Origin: Urophycis tenuis
Lineage: Eukaryota > Chordata > Actinopteri > Gadiformes > Phycidae
Direction: 5' to 3'
DNA: 64,000 nucleotides
Assembly: GCA_036785325.1 (NCBI GenBank)
Contig: JAXIVH010000017.1
Coordinates: forward strand, 8,329,545-8,393,544
This document shows, piece by piece, positions 1 to 12,014 of the stretch; the first letter of the stretch is position 1, and each line of letters starts with the position of its first letter. The position numbers and the translations under genes are program-made. Below the pieces are notes generated by a model, which was not told where the DNA came from, ran no database searches, and worked only from the letters and a program-made list of their open reading frames with translations.

Positions 1-57
1 CACGCGCATATATACACACACACACACGCATATATACACACACATATATATATATAC
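1..57 (+). repeat. Partial cassette 0: CA/TA tract
   Basis: Right-hand end of an alternating purine-pyrimidine tract (CA, CGCG, TATA) from a cassette cut off by the window edge. The 183-bp linker that follows (58-240) shares private bases with cassette 1 (CTCCTAG near 110, AACTAGGAA near 170), so cassettes 0 and 1 are recent sisters. Confidence 0.9.
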
Positions 58-240
58 TTAAACATAGCTGACCCTTTTTTTCCCCCTTCTCGGGGATTAT
101 GCTCCTAGTTTTGATCTCGGACGTCTGGTCACTTATAGCATATAATAATATTCTATTACTGTTAAGCCAACTAGGAATAATAAAACAGGCCAAAACATTT
201 GTCCTTTATCATAGCTACACGTATTACAAAAAAAACGCGT

Positions 241-1080
241 GAATTGAAAAGTTGAAGGTATGTTTTTAGCTGCTGGGTAGACTTCAGTCAACCTGACGCA
301 GTTTTGTCTGTGAGCAACCAAATTGCTCGGGGTTGGGCTCATTTTAAGTGGGGAAATCTAAGGTTCCCAACGGCGTATGGCAAGATTATATTCACCAATG
401 GCCCGTTGAAATACTAAGCTAATTAATTTGTGTTCTGTAAGGAAAGATTGATGTCAATTGAAACGTTAAAGGTATGTTTTTAGCTGCTGGGTAGACTTCA
501 TTCAACCTGACGCAGTTTTGTCTGTGATCAACCAGACTGCTCGCGGATGGGCTCATTTTAAGCGGGGAAATCTAAGCTTTCCAACGGCGTATGGAAAGAC
601 TATATTGACTCATGGGTCGTTGAAATACTAAGCTAATTAATTTGTGTTCTGTAAGGAAAGATTGATGTTAATTGAAACGTTGAAGGTATGTTTTTAGCTG
701 CTGGGTAGACTTCAGTCAACCTGACGCAGTTTAGTCTGTGAGCAACCAAATTGCTCAGGGATGGGCTCATTATAAGCGGGGAAATCTAAGCTTTCCAACG
801 GCGTATGGCAAGACTATATTCACTAAAGGGTCGTTGAAATACTAAGCTAATTAATTTGTGTTCTGTAAGGAAAGATTGATGTTAATTGAAACGTTGAAGG
901 TATGTCTTTAGCTGCTGTGTAGACTTCAGTCAACCTGACGCAGATTTGTCTGTGAGCAACCAAATTGCTCGGAGATGGGCTCATTTTAAACGGGGAAATC
1001 TAAGCTTTCCAACGACGTATGGCATGACTATATTTGCCCATGGGTCGTCGAAATAATAAGCTGATTCATGTGTGTTCTGT
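241..1080 (+). repeat. 214-bp satellite, block 1 (4 monomers)
   Basis: Tandem array with a 214-bp period, read from the recurring TTGAAGGTATG landmark. The block is 840 bp, that is 4 x 214 - 16. Its first monomer opens with GAATTGAAAAGTTGAAGG. Its last is a distinct terminal type carrying CGGAGATGGG, AAACGG, CGACGTATGGCATG and TTTGCCCATGGGTCGTCG. Internal monomers come in two main classes at one site: GATCAACCAGACTGCTC and GAGCAACCAAATTGCTC. I do not recognise the satellite family and see no coding potential. The first 840 bases of the window closely match about 1822-2661, so this block and the start of block 2 are recent duplicates. Confidence 0.95.
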
Positions 1081-1267
1081 TGGCTGTGGAAAGAAAATAG
1101 CACACAAGTCATACCAAGTCACCTTTATTTTTCAGTGATAAACATTAATAAATAAACAGTATGGACATTGTATAAACAGTTGTATAAAAAGTGTAAACGG
1201 TATGAACAGTGTTCTTATAAAAGATATCAATATCAATACTGATCACGTGTGTATTTTATATTTCCAG

Positions 1268-1771
1268 GTTATTTGTTGATGAGCCAGAGCCTGTGACTTC
1301 CACCAACCGGCCCGTTCAGCCCACTGCGTTGTCGTCCTCCACCCGGCCGAAGCCTCCTGCGCCCACCCGCCTCCAGCCGAGGCCTCCTGCTGCGTCAGCC
1401 TGTGGCCCGCCCGCCCCCTGTGTCGGCAGCACCCATACCGCTGGTCCTCCCCGCACAGCCACAGGCCCCCTCCGTCCTGCTTCGTGGGCCATCCTGCAGC
1501 TGTCTCTGCAGTCATCGTGTGTCAAAACCATTCAAACTTGTATATGGTAACATTTCAAAATGACACCAGCATAAATGAGGACCTTGCAATAGGTTGTGTG
1601 TTACATGACCCCCCTGGCATACAGCTGTATGTCTCTGTGAAGGTGGTTGTGAAGAACTGCATCCGGCTGAACAAGTACAAGTGCCGGTGAGGCAGCAACT
1701 CTCTCGAGGGGTTGCACGCCCACCTGGTTAACGCCATCCCTTCACAGCGATGTGGGATCATGCCGTTCCAA
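1268..1771 (+). pseudogene. Exon-like fragment, cassette 1 (TGA haplotype)
   Basis: A 504-bp segment bounded by a 3' splice site (TTTTATATTTCCAG, then GTT) and a consensus 5' splice site (CAA, then GTAAGT). Counted from its first base, frame 0 has stops at 1277-1282, then is open. It reads DPPGIQLY, KCR, then RGSNSLEGLHAHL in copies without the TGA, and PFQ ending in phase 0 at the donor. I associate this motif set with uncharacterised, probably transposon-derived teleost proteins; this is recollection, not a search. Frame +1 is open from the acceptor (LFVDEPEPV, proline-rich) to a TAA at 1548-1550, so the two protein-like halves lie in different frames. This copy has TGA at 1688-1690 and TCC rather than CCC after GTGACT. 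The full cassette is 1081-2061; its 187-bp left flank (1081-1267) is AT-rich. Not an intact gene. Confidence 0.6.
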
Positions 1772-1783
1772 GTAAGTGATTAA

Positions 1784-1784
1784 A

Positions 1785-1817
<33 letters not shown>

Positions 1818-1878
1818 CACACACGCGCATATATACACACACACACACGCATATATACACACACATATATATATATAC
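1784..1878 (+). repeat. CA/TA alternating tract, cassette 1
   Basis: Begins 12 bases after the donor GT with (AC)n broken by AA, then CGCG and TATATA segments, ending in (TA)n. The 183-bp linker to the next satellite block (1879-2061) contains a T7C5 run, CTTCTCGGGGATTATG and an A8 run. I see nothing else in it. Confidence 0.95.
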
Positions 1879-2061
1879 TTAAACATAGCTGACCCTTTTT
1901 TTCCCCCTTCTCGGGGATTATGCTCCTAGTTTTGATCTCGGACGTCTGGTCACTTATAGCATATAATAATATTCTATTACTGTTAAGCCAACTAGGAATA
2001 ATAAAACAGGCCAAAACATTTGTCCTTTATCATAGCTACACGTATTACAAAAAAAACGCGT

Positions 2062-3543
2062 GAATTGAAAAGTTGAAGGTATGTTTTTAGCTGCTGGGTA
2101 GACTTCAGTCAACCTGACGCAGTTTTGTCTGTGAGCAACCAAATTGCTCGGGGATGGGCTCATTTTAAGTGGGGAAATCTAAGGTTCCCAACGGCGTATG
2201 GCAAGATTATATTCACCAATGGCCCGTTGAAATACTAAGCTAATTAATTTGTGTTCTGTAAGGAAAGATTGATGTCAATTGAAACGTTAAAGGTATGTTT
2301 TTAGCTGCTGGGTAGACTTCATTCAACCTGACGCAGTTTTGTCTGTGATCAACCAGACTGCTCGCGGATGGGCTCATTTTAAGCGGGGAAATCTAAGCTT
2401 TCCAACGGCGTATGGAAAGACTATATTGACTCATGGGTCGTTGAAATACTAAGCTAATTAATTTGTGTTCTGTAAGGAAAGATTGATGTTAATTGAAACG
2501 TTGAAGGTATGTTTTTAGCTGCTGGGTAGACTTCAGTCAACCTGACGCAGTTTAGTCTGTGAGCAACCAAATTGCTCAGGGATGGGCTCATTATAAGCGG
2601 GGAAATCTAAGCTTTCCAACGGCGTATGGCAAGACTATATTCACCAGAGGGTCGTTGAAATACTAAGCTAATTAATTTGTGTTCTGTAAGGAAAGATTGA
2701 TGTTAATTGAAACGTTAAAGGTATGTTTTTAGCTGCTGGGTAGACTTCATTCAACCTGACGCAGTTTAGTCTGTGATCAACCAGACTGCTCGCGGATGGG
2801 CTCATTTTAAGCGGGGAAATCTAAGCTTTCCAACGGCGTATGGCAAGACTATATTGACTCATGGGTCATTGAAATACTAAGCTAATTAATTTGTGTTCTG
2901 TAAGGAAAGATTGATGTTAATTGAAACGTTGAAGGTATGTTTTTAGCTGCTGGGTAGACTTCAGTCAACCTGACGCAGTTTAGTCTGTGATCAACCAGAC
3001 TGCTCGCGGATGGGCTCATTTTAAGCGGGGAAATCTAAGCTTTCCAACGGCGTATGGAAAGACTATATTGACTCATGGGTCGTTGAAATACTAAGCTAAT
3101 TAATTTGTGTTCTGTAAGGAAAGATTGATGTTAATTGAAACGTTGAAGGTATGTTTTTAGCTGCTGGGTAGACTTCAGTCAACCTGACGCAGTTTAGTCT
3201 GTGATCAACCAGACTGCTCGAGCATGGGCTCATTTTAAGCGGGGAAATCTAAGCTTTCCAACGGCGTATGGCAAGACTATATTCACTAAAGGGTCGTTGA
3301 AATACTAAGCTAATTAATTTGTGTTCTGTAAGGAAAGATTGATGTTAATTGAAACGTTGAAGGTATGTCTTTAGCTGCTGTGTAGACTTCAGTCAACCTG
3401 ACGCAGATTTGTCTGTGATCAACCAGACTGCTCGCGGATGGGCTCATTTTAAGCGGGGAAATCTAAGCTTTCCAACGACATATGGCATGACTATATTTGC
3501 CCATGGGTCGTCGAAATAATAAGCTGATTCATGTGTGTTCTGT
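2062..3543 (+). repeat. 214-bp satellite, block 2 (7 monomers)
   Basis: 1482 bp, exactly 7 x 214 - 16. The last monomer is a hybrid: its left half is the ordinary GATCAACCAGACTGCTCGCGG class, while its right half has the terminal-type CGACATATGGCATG and TTTGCCCATGG. This suggests an in-register exchange between an internal and a terminal monomer. Confidence 0.95.
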
Positions 3544-3730
3544 TGGCTGTGGAAAGAAAATAGCACACAAGTCATACCAAGTCACCTTTATTTTTCAGTG
3601 ATAAACATTAATAAATAAACAGTATGGACATTGTATAAACAGTTGTATAAAAAGTGTAAACGGTATGAACAGTGTTCTTATAAAAGATATCAATATCAAT
3701 ACTGATCACGTGTGTATTTTATATTTCCAG

Positions 3731-4234
3731 GTTATTTGTTGATGAGCCAGAGCCTGTGACTTCCACCAACCGGCCCGTTCAGCCCACTGCGTTGTCGTCC
3801 TCCACCCGGCCGAAGCCTCCTGCGCCCACCCGCCTCCAGCCGAGGCCTCCTGCTGCGTCAGCCTGTGGCCCGCCCGCCCCCTGTGTCGGCAGCACCCATA
3901 CCGCTGGTCCTCCCCGCACAGCCACAGGCCCCCTCCGTCCTGCTTCGTGGGCCATCCTGCAGCTGTCTCTGCAGTCATCGTGTGTCAAAACCATTCAAAC
4001 TTGTATATGGTAACATTTCAAAATGACACCAGCATAAATGAGGACCTTGCAATAGGTTGTGTGTTACATGACCCCCCTGGCATACAGCTGTATGTCTCTG
4101 TGAAGGTGGTTGTGAAGAACTGCATCCGGCTGAACAAGTACAAGTGCCGGTGAGGCAGCAACTCTCTCGAGGGGTTGCACGCCCACCTGGTTAACGCCAT
4201 CCCTTCACAGCGATGTGGGATCATGCCGTTCCAA
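3731..4234 (+). pseudogene. Exon-like fragment, cassette 2 (TGA haplotype)
   Basis: Second copy (cassette 3544-4514). Acceptor, donor and the 504-bp length are unchanged. It shares the TCC codon after GTGACT only with cassette 1, which marks these two as a pair. TGA is at 4151-4153 in the downstream frame. Unlikely to be translated past that codon. Confidence 0.6.
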
Positions 4235-4246
4235 GTAAGTGATTAA

Positions 4247-4249
<3 letters not shown>

Positions 4250-4277
<28 letters not shown>

Positions 4278-4331
4278 GCGCATATATACACACACACACA
4301 CGCATATATACACACACATATATATATATAC
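4250..4331 (+). repeat. CA/TA alternating tract, cassette 2
   Basis: The shortest complete tract in the window (82 bp). Six A bases precede the (CA)n run instead of four. The linker is 4332-4514, ending GCGAGAATTG where other copies have GCGTGAATTG. Confidence 0.95.
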
Positions 4332-4514
4332 TTAAACATAGCTGACCCTTTTTTTCCCCCTTCTCGGGGATTATGCTCCCAGTTTTGATCTCGGACGTCT
4401 GGTCACTTATAGCATATAATAATATTCTATTACTGTTAAGCCAACTATGAATAATAAAACAGGCCAAAACATGTGTCCTTTATCATAGCTACACGTATTA
4501 CAAAAAAAACGCGA

Positions 4515-6638
4515 GAATTGAAAAGTTGAAGGTATGTTTTTAGCTGCTGGGTAGACTTCAGTCAACCTGACGCAGTTTTGTCTGTGAGCAACCAAATTGC
4601 TCGGGGATGGGCTCATTTTAAGCGGGGAAATCTAAGGTTCCCAACGGCGTATGGCAAGATTATTTTGAGTCATGGGTCGTTGAAATACTAAGCTAATTAA
4701 TTTCTGTTCTTTATTGAAAGATTGATCTTAATTGAAACGTTGAAGGTATGTTTTTAGCTGCTGGGTAGACTTCAGTCAACCTGACGCAGTTTTGTCTGTG
4801 AGCAAGCAGACTGCTCGCGGATGGGCTCATTTTAAGCGGGGAAATCTAAGCTTTCCAACGGCGTATGGCAAGACTATATTGACTCATGGGTCGTTGAAAT
4901 ACTAAGCTAATTAATTTGTGTTCTGTAAGGAAAGATTGATGTTAATTGAAACGTTGAAGGTATGTTTTTAGCTGCTGGGTAGACTTCAGTCAACCTGACG
5001 CAGTTTAGTCTGTGAGCAACCAAATTGCTCAGGGATGGGCTCATTATAAGCGGGGAAATCTAAGCTTTCCAACGGCGTATGGCAAGACTATATTCACCAA
5101 AGGGTCGTTGAAATACTAAGCTAATTAATTTGTGTTCTGTAAGGAAAGATTGATGTTAATTGAAACGTTAAAGGTATGTTTTTAGCTGCTGGGTAGACTT
5201 CATTCAACCTGACGCAGTTTAGTCTGTGATCAACCAGACTGCTCGCGGATGGGCTCATTTTAAGCGGGGAAATCTAAGCTTTCCAACGGCGTATGGCAAG
5301 ACTATATTGACTCATGGGTCATTGAAATACTAAGCTAATTAATTTGTGTTCTGTAAGGAAAGATTGATGTTAATTGAAACGTTGAAGGTATGTTTTTAGC
5401 TGCTGGGTAGACTTCAGTCAACCTGACGCAGTTTAGTCTGTGATCAACCAGACTGCTCGTGGATGGGCTCATTTTAAGCGGGGAAATCTAAGCTTTTCAA
5501 CGGCGTATGGCAAGACTATATTCACCAATGGCCCGTTGAAATACTAAGCTAATTAATTTGTGTTCTGTAAGGAAAGATTGATGTCAATTGAAACGTTAAA
5601 GGTATGTTTTTAGCTGCTGGGTAGACTTCATTCAACCTGACGCAGTTTAGTCTGTGATCAACCAGACTGCTCGCGGATGGGCTCATTTTAAGCGGGGAAA
5701 TCTAAGCTTTCCAACGGCGTATGGAAAGACTATATTGACTCATGGGTCGTTGAAATACTAAGCTAATTAATTTGTGTTCTGTAAGGAAAGATTGATGTTA
5801 ATTGAAACGTTGAAGGTATGTCTTTAGCTGCTGTGTAGACTTCAGTTAACCTGACGCAGATTTGTCTGTGAGCAACCAAATTGCTCGGGGATGGGCTCAT
5901 TATAAGCGGGGAAATCTACGCTTTCCAAGGGCGTATGGCAAGACTATATTCACCAAAGGGCCGTTGAAATACTAAGCTAATTAATTTGTGTTCTGTAAGG
6001 AAAGATTGATGTTAATTGAAACGTTAAAGGTATGTTTTTAGCTGCTGGGTAGACTTCATTCAACCTGACGCAGTTTAGTCTGTGATCAACCAGACTGCTC
6101 GCGGATGGGCTCATTTTAAGCGGGGAAATCTAAGCTTTCCAACGGCGTATGGCAAGACTATATTGACTCATGGGTCGTTGAAATACTAAGCTAATTAATT
6201 TGTGTTCTGTAAGGAAAGATTGATGTTAATTGAAACGTTGAAGGTATGTTTTTAGCTGCTGGGTAGACTTCAGTCAACCTGACGCAGTTTAGTCTGTGAT
6301 CAACCAGACTGCTCGAGGATGGGCTCATTTTAAGCGGGGAAATCTAAGCTTTCCAACGGCGTATGGCAAGACTATATTCACTAAAGGGTCGTTGAAATAC
6401 TAAGCTAATTAATTTGTGTTCTGTAAGGAAAGATTGATGTTAATTGAAACGTTGAAGGTATGTCTTTAGCTGCTTTGTAGACTTCAGTCAACCTCACGCA
6501 GATTTGTCTGTGAGCAACCAAATTGCTCGGAGATGGGCTCATTTTAAACGGGGAAATCTAAGCTTTCCAACGACATATGGCATGACTATATTTGCCCATG
6601 GGTCGTCGAAATAATAAGCTGATTCATGTGTGTTCTGT
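4515..6638 (+). repeat. 214-bp satellite, block 3 (10 monomers)
   Basis: 2124 bp, exactly 10 x 214 - 16. The opening monomer carries TTTCTGTTCTTTATTGAAAG and GATCTTAATTG, a first-position variant seen again after cassettes 4, 7, 9, 10, 11 and 12. The terminal monomer is the full terminal type with CGACATATGG. Confidence 0.95.
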
Positions 6639-6825
6639 TGGCTGTGGAAAGAAAATAGCACACAAGTCATACCAAGTCACCTTTATTTTTCAGTGATAAA
6701 CATTAATAAATAAACAGTATGGACATTGTATAAACAGTTGTATAAAAAGTGTAAATGGTATGAACAGTGTTCTTATAAAAGATATCAATATCAATACTGA
6801 TCACGTGTGTATTTTATATTTCCAG

Positions 6826-7329
6826 GTTATTTGTTGATGAGCCAGAGCCTGTGACTCCCACCAACCGGCCCGTTCAGCCCACTGCGTTGTCGTCCTCCAC
6901 CCGGCCGAAGCCTCCTGCGCCCACCCGCCTCCAGCCGAGGCCTCCTGCTGCGTCAGCCTGTGGCCCGCCCGCCCCCTGTGTCGGCAGCACCCATACCGCT
7001 GGTCCTCCCCGCACAGCCACAGGCCCCCTCCGTCCTGCTTCGTGGGCCATCCTGCAGCTGTCTCTGCAGTCATCGTGTGTCAAAACCATTCAAACTTGTA
7101 TATGGTGACATTTCAAAATGACACCAGCATAAATGAGGACCTTGCAATAGGTTGTGTGTTACATGACCCCCCTGGCATACAGCTGTATGTCTCTGTGAAG
7201 TCGGTTGTGAAGAACTGCATCCGGCTGAACAAGTACAAGTGCCGGTGAGGCAGCAACTCTCTCGAGGGGTTGCACGCCCACCTGGTTAACGCCGTCCCTT
7301 CACAGCGATGTGGGATCATGCCGTTCCAA
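6826..7329 (+). pseudogene. Exon-like fragment, cassette 3 (TGA haplotype)
   Basis: Third copy (cassette 6639-7633). It has private changes: GTAACA to GTGACA (silent in the downstream frame), AAGGTGGTT to AAGTCGGTT (Val to Ser) and ATC to GTC in NAIPSQ. The GTC change is shared only with cassette 7. TGA is at 7246-7248. Both splice sites are kept. Confidence 0.6.
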
Positions 7330-7339
7330 GTAAGTGATT

Positions 7340-7342
<3 letters not shown>

Positions 7343-7394
<52 letters not shown>

Positions 7395-7450
7395 GCGCAT
7401 ATATACACACACACACACACTTATATATACACACACATATATATATATAC
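7343..7450 (+). repeat. CA/TA alternating tract, cassette 3
   Basis: 108 bp with a long uninterrupted (AC)n run, then CGCGCG. The second CGCATATATA module is replaced by CTTATATATA, a variant shared with cassettes 4, 7 and 8. The linker is 7451-7633. Confidence 0.95.
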
Positions 7451-7633
7451 TTAAACATAGCTGACCCTTTTTTTCCCCCTTCTCGGGGATTATGCTCCCA
7501 GTTTTGATCTCGGACGTCTGGTCACTTATAGCATATAATAATATTCTATTACTGTTAAGCCAACTATGAATAATAAAACAGGCCAAAACATGTGTCCTTT
7601 ATCATAGCTACACGTATTACAAAAAAAACGCGT

Positions 7634-10600
7634 GAATTGAAAAGTTTAAGGTATGTTTTTAGCTGCTAGGTAGACTTCATTCAACCTGACGCAGTTTAGT
7701 CTGTGAGCAACTAAATTGCTCGCGGATGGGCTCATTTTAAGCGGGGAAATCTAAGGTTCCCAACGGCGTATGGCAAGACTATATTGAGTCATGGGTCGTT
7801 GAAATACTAAGCTAATTAATTTCTGTTCTTTATGGAAAGATTGATGTTAATTGAAACGTTGAAGGTATGTTTTTAGCTGCTGGGTAGACTTCAGTCAACC
7901 TGACGCAGTTTAGTCTGTGATCAACCAGACTGCTCCCGGATGGGCTCATTTTAAGCGGGGAAATCTAAGCTTTCCAACGGCGTATGGCAAGACTATATTC
8001 ACTAAAGGGTCGTTGAAATACTAAGCTAATTAATTTGTGTTCTGTAAGGAAAGATTGATGTTAATTGAAACGTTGAAGGTATGTCTTTAGCTGCTGTGTA
8101 GACTTCAGTCAACCTGACGCAGATTTGTCTGTGAGCAACCAAATTGCTCGGGGATGGGCTCATTATAAGTGGGGAAATCTAAGCTTTCCAACGGCGTATG
8201 GCAAGACTATATTCACCAAAGGGCCGTTGAAATACTAAGCTAATTAATTTGTGTTCTGTAAGGAAAGATTGATGTTAATTGAAACGTTAAAGGTATGTTT
8301 TTAGCTGCTGGGTAGACTTCATTCAACCTGACGCAGTTTAGTCTGTGATCAACCAGACTGCTCGCGGATGGGCTCATTTTAAGCGGGGAAATCTAAGCTT
8401 TCCAACGGCGTATGGCAAGACTATATTGACTCATGGGTCGTTGAAATACTAAGCTAATTAATTAGTGTTCTGTAAGGAAAGATTGATGTTAATTGAAACG
8501 TTGAAGGTATGTTTTTAGCTGCTGGGTAGACTTCAGTCAACCTGACGCAGTTTTGTCTGTGATCAACCAGACTGCTGGCGGATGGGCTCATTTTAAGCAG
8601 GGAAATCTAAGCTTTTCAACGGCGTATGGTAAGACTATATTCACCAAAGGGCCGTTGAAATACTAAGCTAATTAATTTGTGTTCTGTAAGGAAAGATTGA
8701 TGTTAATTGAAACGTTGAAGGTATGTTTTTAGCTGCTGGGTAGACTTCAGTCAACCTGACGCAGTTTAGTCTGTGATCAACCAGACTGCTCGGGGATGGG
8801 CTCATTTTAAGCGGGGAAATCTAAGCTTTCCAACGGCGTATGGCAAGACTATATTGACTCATGGGTCGTTTAAATACTAAGCTAATTAATTTGTGTTCTG
8901 TAAGGAAAGATTGATGTTAATTGAAACGTTGAAGGTATGTCTTTAGCTGCTGTGTAGACTTCAGTCAACCTGACGCAGATTTGTCTGTGAGCAACCAAAT
9001 TGCTCGGGGATGGGCTCATTATAAGCGGGGAAATCTAAGCTTTCCAACGGCGTATGGCAAGACTATATTCACTAAAGGGTCGTTGAAATACTAAGCTAAT
9101 TAATTTGTGTTCTGTAAGGAAAGATTGATGTTAATTGAAACGTTGAAGGTATGTCTTTAGCTGCTGTGTAGACTTCAGTCAACCTGACGCAGATTTGTCT
9201 GTGAGCAACCAAATTGCTCGGGGATGGGCTCATTATAAGTGGGGAAATCTAAGCTTTCCAACGGCGTATGGCAAGACTATATTCACCAAAGGGCCGTTGA
9301 AATACTAAGCTAATTAATTTGTGTTCTGTAAGGAAAGATTGATGTTAATTGAAACGTTAAAGGTATGTTTTTAGCTGCTGGGTAGACTTCATTCAACCTG
9401 ACGCAGTTTAGTCTGTGATCAACCAGACTGCTCGCGGATGGGCTCATTTTAAGCGGGGAAATCTAAGCTTTCCAACGGCGTATGGCAAGACTATATTGAC
9501 TCATGGGTCGTTGAAATACTAAGCTAATTAATTAGTGTTCTGTAAGGAAAGATTGATGTTAATTGAAACGTTGAAGGTATGTTTTTAGCTGCTGGGTAGA
9601 CTTCAGTCAACCTGACGCAGTTTTGTCTGTGATCAACCAGACTGCTGGCGGATGGGCTCATTTTAAGCAGGGAAATCTAAGCTTTTCAACGGCGTATGGT
9701 AAGACTATATTCACCAAAGGGCCGTTGAAATACTAAGCTAATTAATTTGTGTTCTGTAAGGAAAGATTGATGTTAATTGAAACGTTGAAGGTATGTTTTT
9801 AGCTGCTGGGTAGACTTCAGTCAACCTGACGCAGTTTAGTCTGTGATCAACCAGACTGCTCGGGGATGGGCTCATTTTAAGCGGGGAAATCTAAGCTTTC
9901 CAACGGCGTATGGCAAGACTATATTGACTCATGGGTCGTTTAAATACTAAGCTAATTAATTTGTGTTCTGTAAGGAAAGATTGATGTTAATTGAAACGTT
10001 GAAGGTATGTCTTTAGCTGCTGTGTAGACTTCAGTCAACCTGACGCAGATTTGTCTGTGAGCAACCAAATTGCTCGGGGATGGGCTCATTATAAGCGGGG
10101 AAATCTAAGCTTTCCAACGGCGTATGGCAAGACTATATTCACCAAAGGGCCGTTGAAATACAAAGCTAATTAATTTGTGTTCTGTAAGGAAAGATTGATG
10201 TTAATTGAAACGTTAAAGGTATGTTTTTAGCTGCTGGGTAGACTTCATTCAACCTGAGGCAGTTTAGTCTGTGATCAACCAGACTGCTCGCGGATGGGCT
10301 CATTTTAAGCGGGGAAATCTAAGCTTTCCAACGGCGTATGGCAAGACTATATTGACTCATGGGTCGTTGAAATACTAAGCTAATTAATTAGTGTTCTGTA
10401 AGGAAAGATTGATGTTAATTGAAACGTTGAAGGTATGTTTTTAGCTGCTGGGTAGACTTCACTCAACCTGACACAGTTTTCTCTGTGAGCAACCAATTTG
10501 CTCGGGGATGGGCTTATTATAAGCGGGGAAATCTAAGCTTTCCAACGGCGTATGGCAAGACTATATTCACCAAAGGGTCGTTGAAATACTAAGCTAATTA

Positions 10601-11041
10601 ATTTGTGTTCTGTAAGGAAAGATTGATGTTAATTGAAACGTTGAAGTTATGTTTTTAGCTGCTGGGTAGACTTCAGTCAACCTGACGCAGTTTAGTCTGT
10701 GATCAACCAGACTGCTCGCGGATGGGCTCATTTTAAGCGGGGAAATCTAAGCTTTCCAACGGCGTATGGCAAGACTATATTCACTAAAGGGTCGTTGAAA
10801 TACTAAGCTAATTCATTTGTGTTCTGTAAGGAAAGATTGATGTTAATTGAAACGTTGAAGGTATGTCTTTAGCTGCTGTGTAGACTTCAGTCAACCTGAC
10901 GCAGATTTGTCTGTGAGCAACCAAATTGCTCGGAGATTGGCTCATTTTAAACGGGGAAATCTAAGCTTTCCAACGACGTATGGCATGACTATATTTGCCC
11001 ATGGGTCGTCGAAATAATAAGCTGATTCATGTGTGTTCTGT
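7634..11041 (+). repeat. 214-bp satellite, block 4 (16 monomers)
   Basis: 3408 bp, exactly 16 x 214 - 16. It contains a five-monomer (1070-bp) segment repeated in tandem, annotated separately. Private variants include TTAGTGTTCTG in place of TTTGTGTTCTG, GCTGGCGGATGG, GGTAAGACTAT and GTCGTTTAAATAC. Confidence 0.95.
7952..10091 (+). repeat. Two tandem copies of a 1070-bp higher-order repeat
   Basis: Copy 1 is about 7952-9021 and copy 2 about 9022-10091, offset by 1070 bp (5 x 214). Marker variants CATTATAAGTGGGG, TTAGTGTTCTG, GCTGGCGG, GGTAAGACTAT and GTCGTTTAAA recur at this spacing. In the lines I compared by eye I saw no difference, so the duplication looks very recent, or is an assembly duplicate. 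Confidence 0.85.
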
Positions 11042-11228
11042 TGGCTGTGGAAAGAAAATAGCACACAAGTCATACCAAGTCACCTTTATTTTTCAGTGAT
11101 AAACATTAATAAATAAACAGTATGGACATTGTATAAACAGTTGTATAAAAAGTGTAAACGGTATGAACAGTGTTCTTATAAAAGATATCAATATCAATAC
11201 TGATCACGTGTGTATTTTATATTTCCAG

Positions 11229-11732
11229 GTTATTTGTTGATGAGCCAGAGCCTGTGACTCCCACCAACCGGCCCGTTCAGCCCACTGCGTTGTCGTCCTC
11301 CACCCGGCCGAAGCCTCCTGCGCCCACCCGCCTCCAGCCGAGGCCTCCTGCTGCGTCAGCCTGTGGCCCGCCCGCCCCCTGTGTCGGCAGCACCCATACC
11401 GCTGGTCCTCCCCGCACAGCCACAGGCCCCCTCCGTCCTGCTTCGTGGGCCATCCTGCAGCTGTCTCTGCAGTCATCGTGTGTCAAAACCATTCAAACTT
11501 GTATATGGTAACATTTCAAAATGACACCAGCATAAATGAGGACCTTGCAATAGGTTGTGTGTTACATGACCCCCCTGGCATACAGCTGTATGTCTCTGTG
11601 AAGGTGGTTGTGAAGAACTGCATCCGGCTGAACAAGTACAAGTGCCGGTGAGGCAGCAACTCTCTCGAGGGGTTGCACGCCCACCTGGTTAACGCCATCC
11701 CTTCACAGCGATGTGGGATCATGCCGTTCCAA
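11229..11732 (+). pseudogene. Exon-like fragment, cassette 4 (TGA haplotype)
   Basis: Fourth copy (cassette 11042-12014). It matches the majority sequence of the TGA haplotype: CCC after GTGACT, CATGAC (His), TGA at 11649-11651 and GATGTG (Cys). It can serve as a reference for this haplotype. Confidence 0.6.
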
Positions 11733-11742
11733 GTAAGTGATT

Positions 11743-11745
<3 letters not shown>

Positions 11746-11773
<28 letters not shown>

Positions 11774-11831
11774 GCGCGCATATATACACACACACACACA
11801 CTTATATATACACACACATATATATATATAC
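11746..11831 (+). repeat. CA/TA alternating tract, cassette 4
   Basis: 86 bp, carrying the CTTATATATA module shared with cassettes 3, 7 and 8 but a much shorter (AC)n run. The linker 11832-12014 has CCCCATTCTCGG where other copies have CCCCCTTCTCGG. Confidence 0.95.
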
Positions 11832-12014
11832 TTAAACATAGCTGACCCTTTTTTTCCCCATTCTCGGGGATTATGCTCCCAGTTTTGATCTCGGACGTCT
11901 GGTCACTTATAGCATATAATAATATTCTATTACTGTTAAGCCAACTATGAATAATAAAACAGGCCAAAACATGTGTCCTTTATCATAGCTACACGTATTA
12001 CAAAAAAAACGCGT

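Noticed and set aside
241..1080. CENP-B box in the satellite monomer
   Set aside because: GTCGTTGAAAT and GAAACGTTGAAGG only loosely resemble the box; the essential TTCG....A..CGGG pattern was not found.
1243..1515. Minus-strand 90-codon and 71-codon frames opposite the exon-like segment
   Set aside because: They are antisense to a GC-rich, proline-coding region, where long shadow frames are expected, and they cross the splice acceptor.
1742..2014. Minus-strand frames rich in Cys-Val or Ile-Tyr across the CA/TA tracts
   Set aside because: They are simple-sequence readings of (CA)n and (TA)n.
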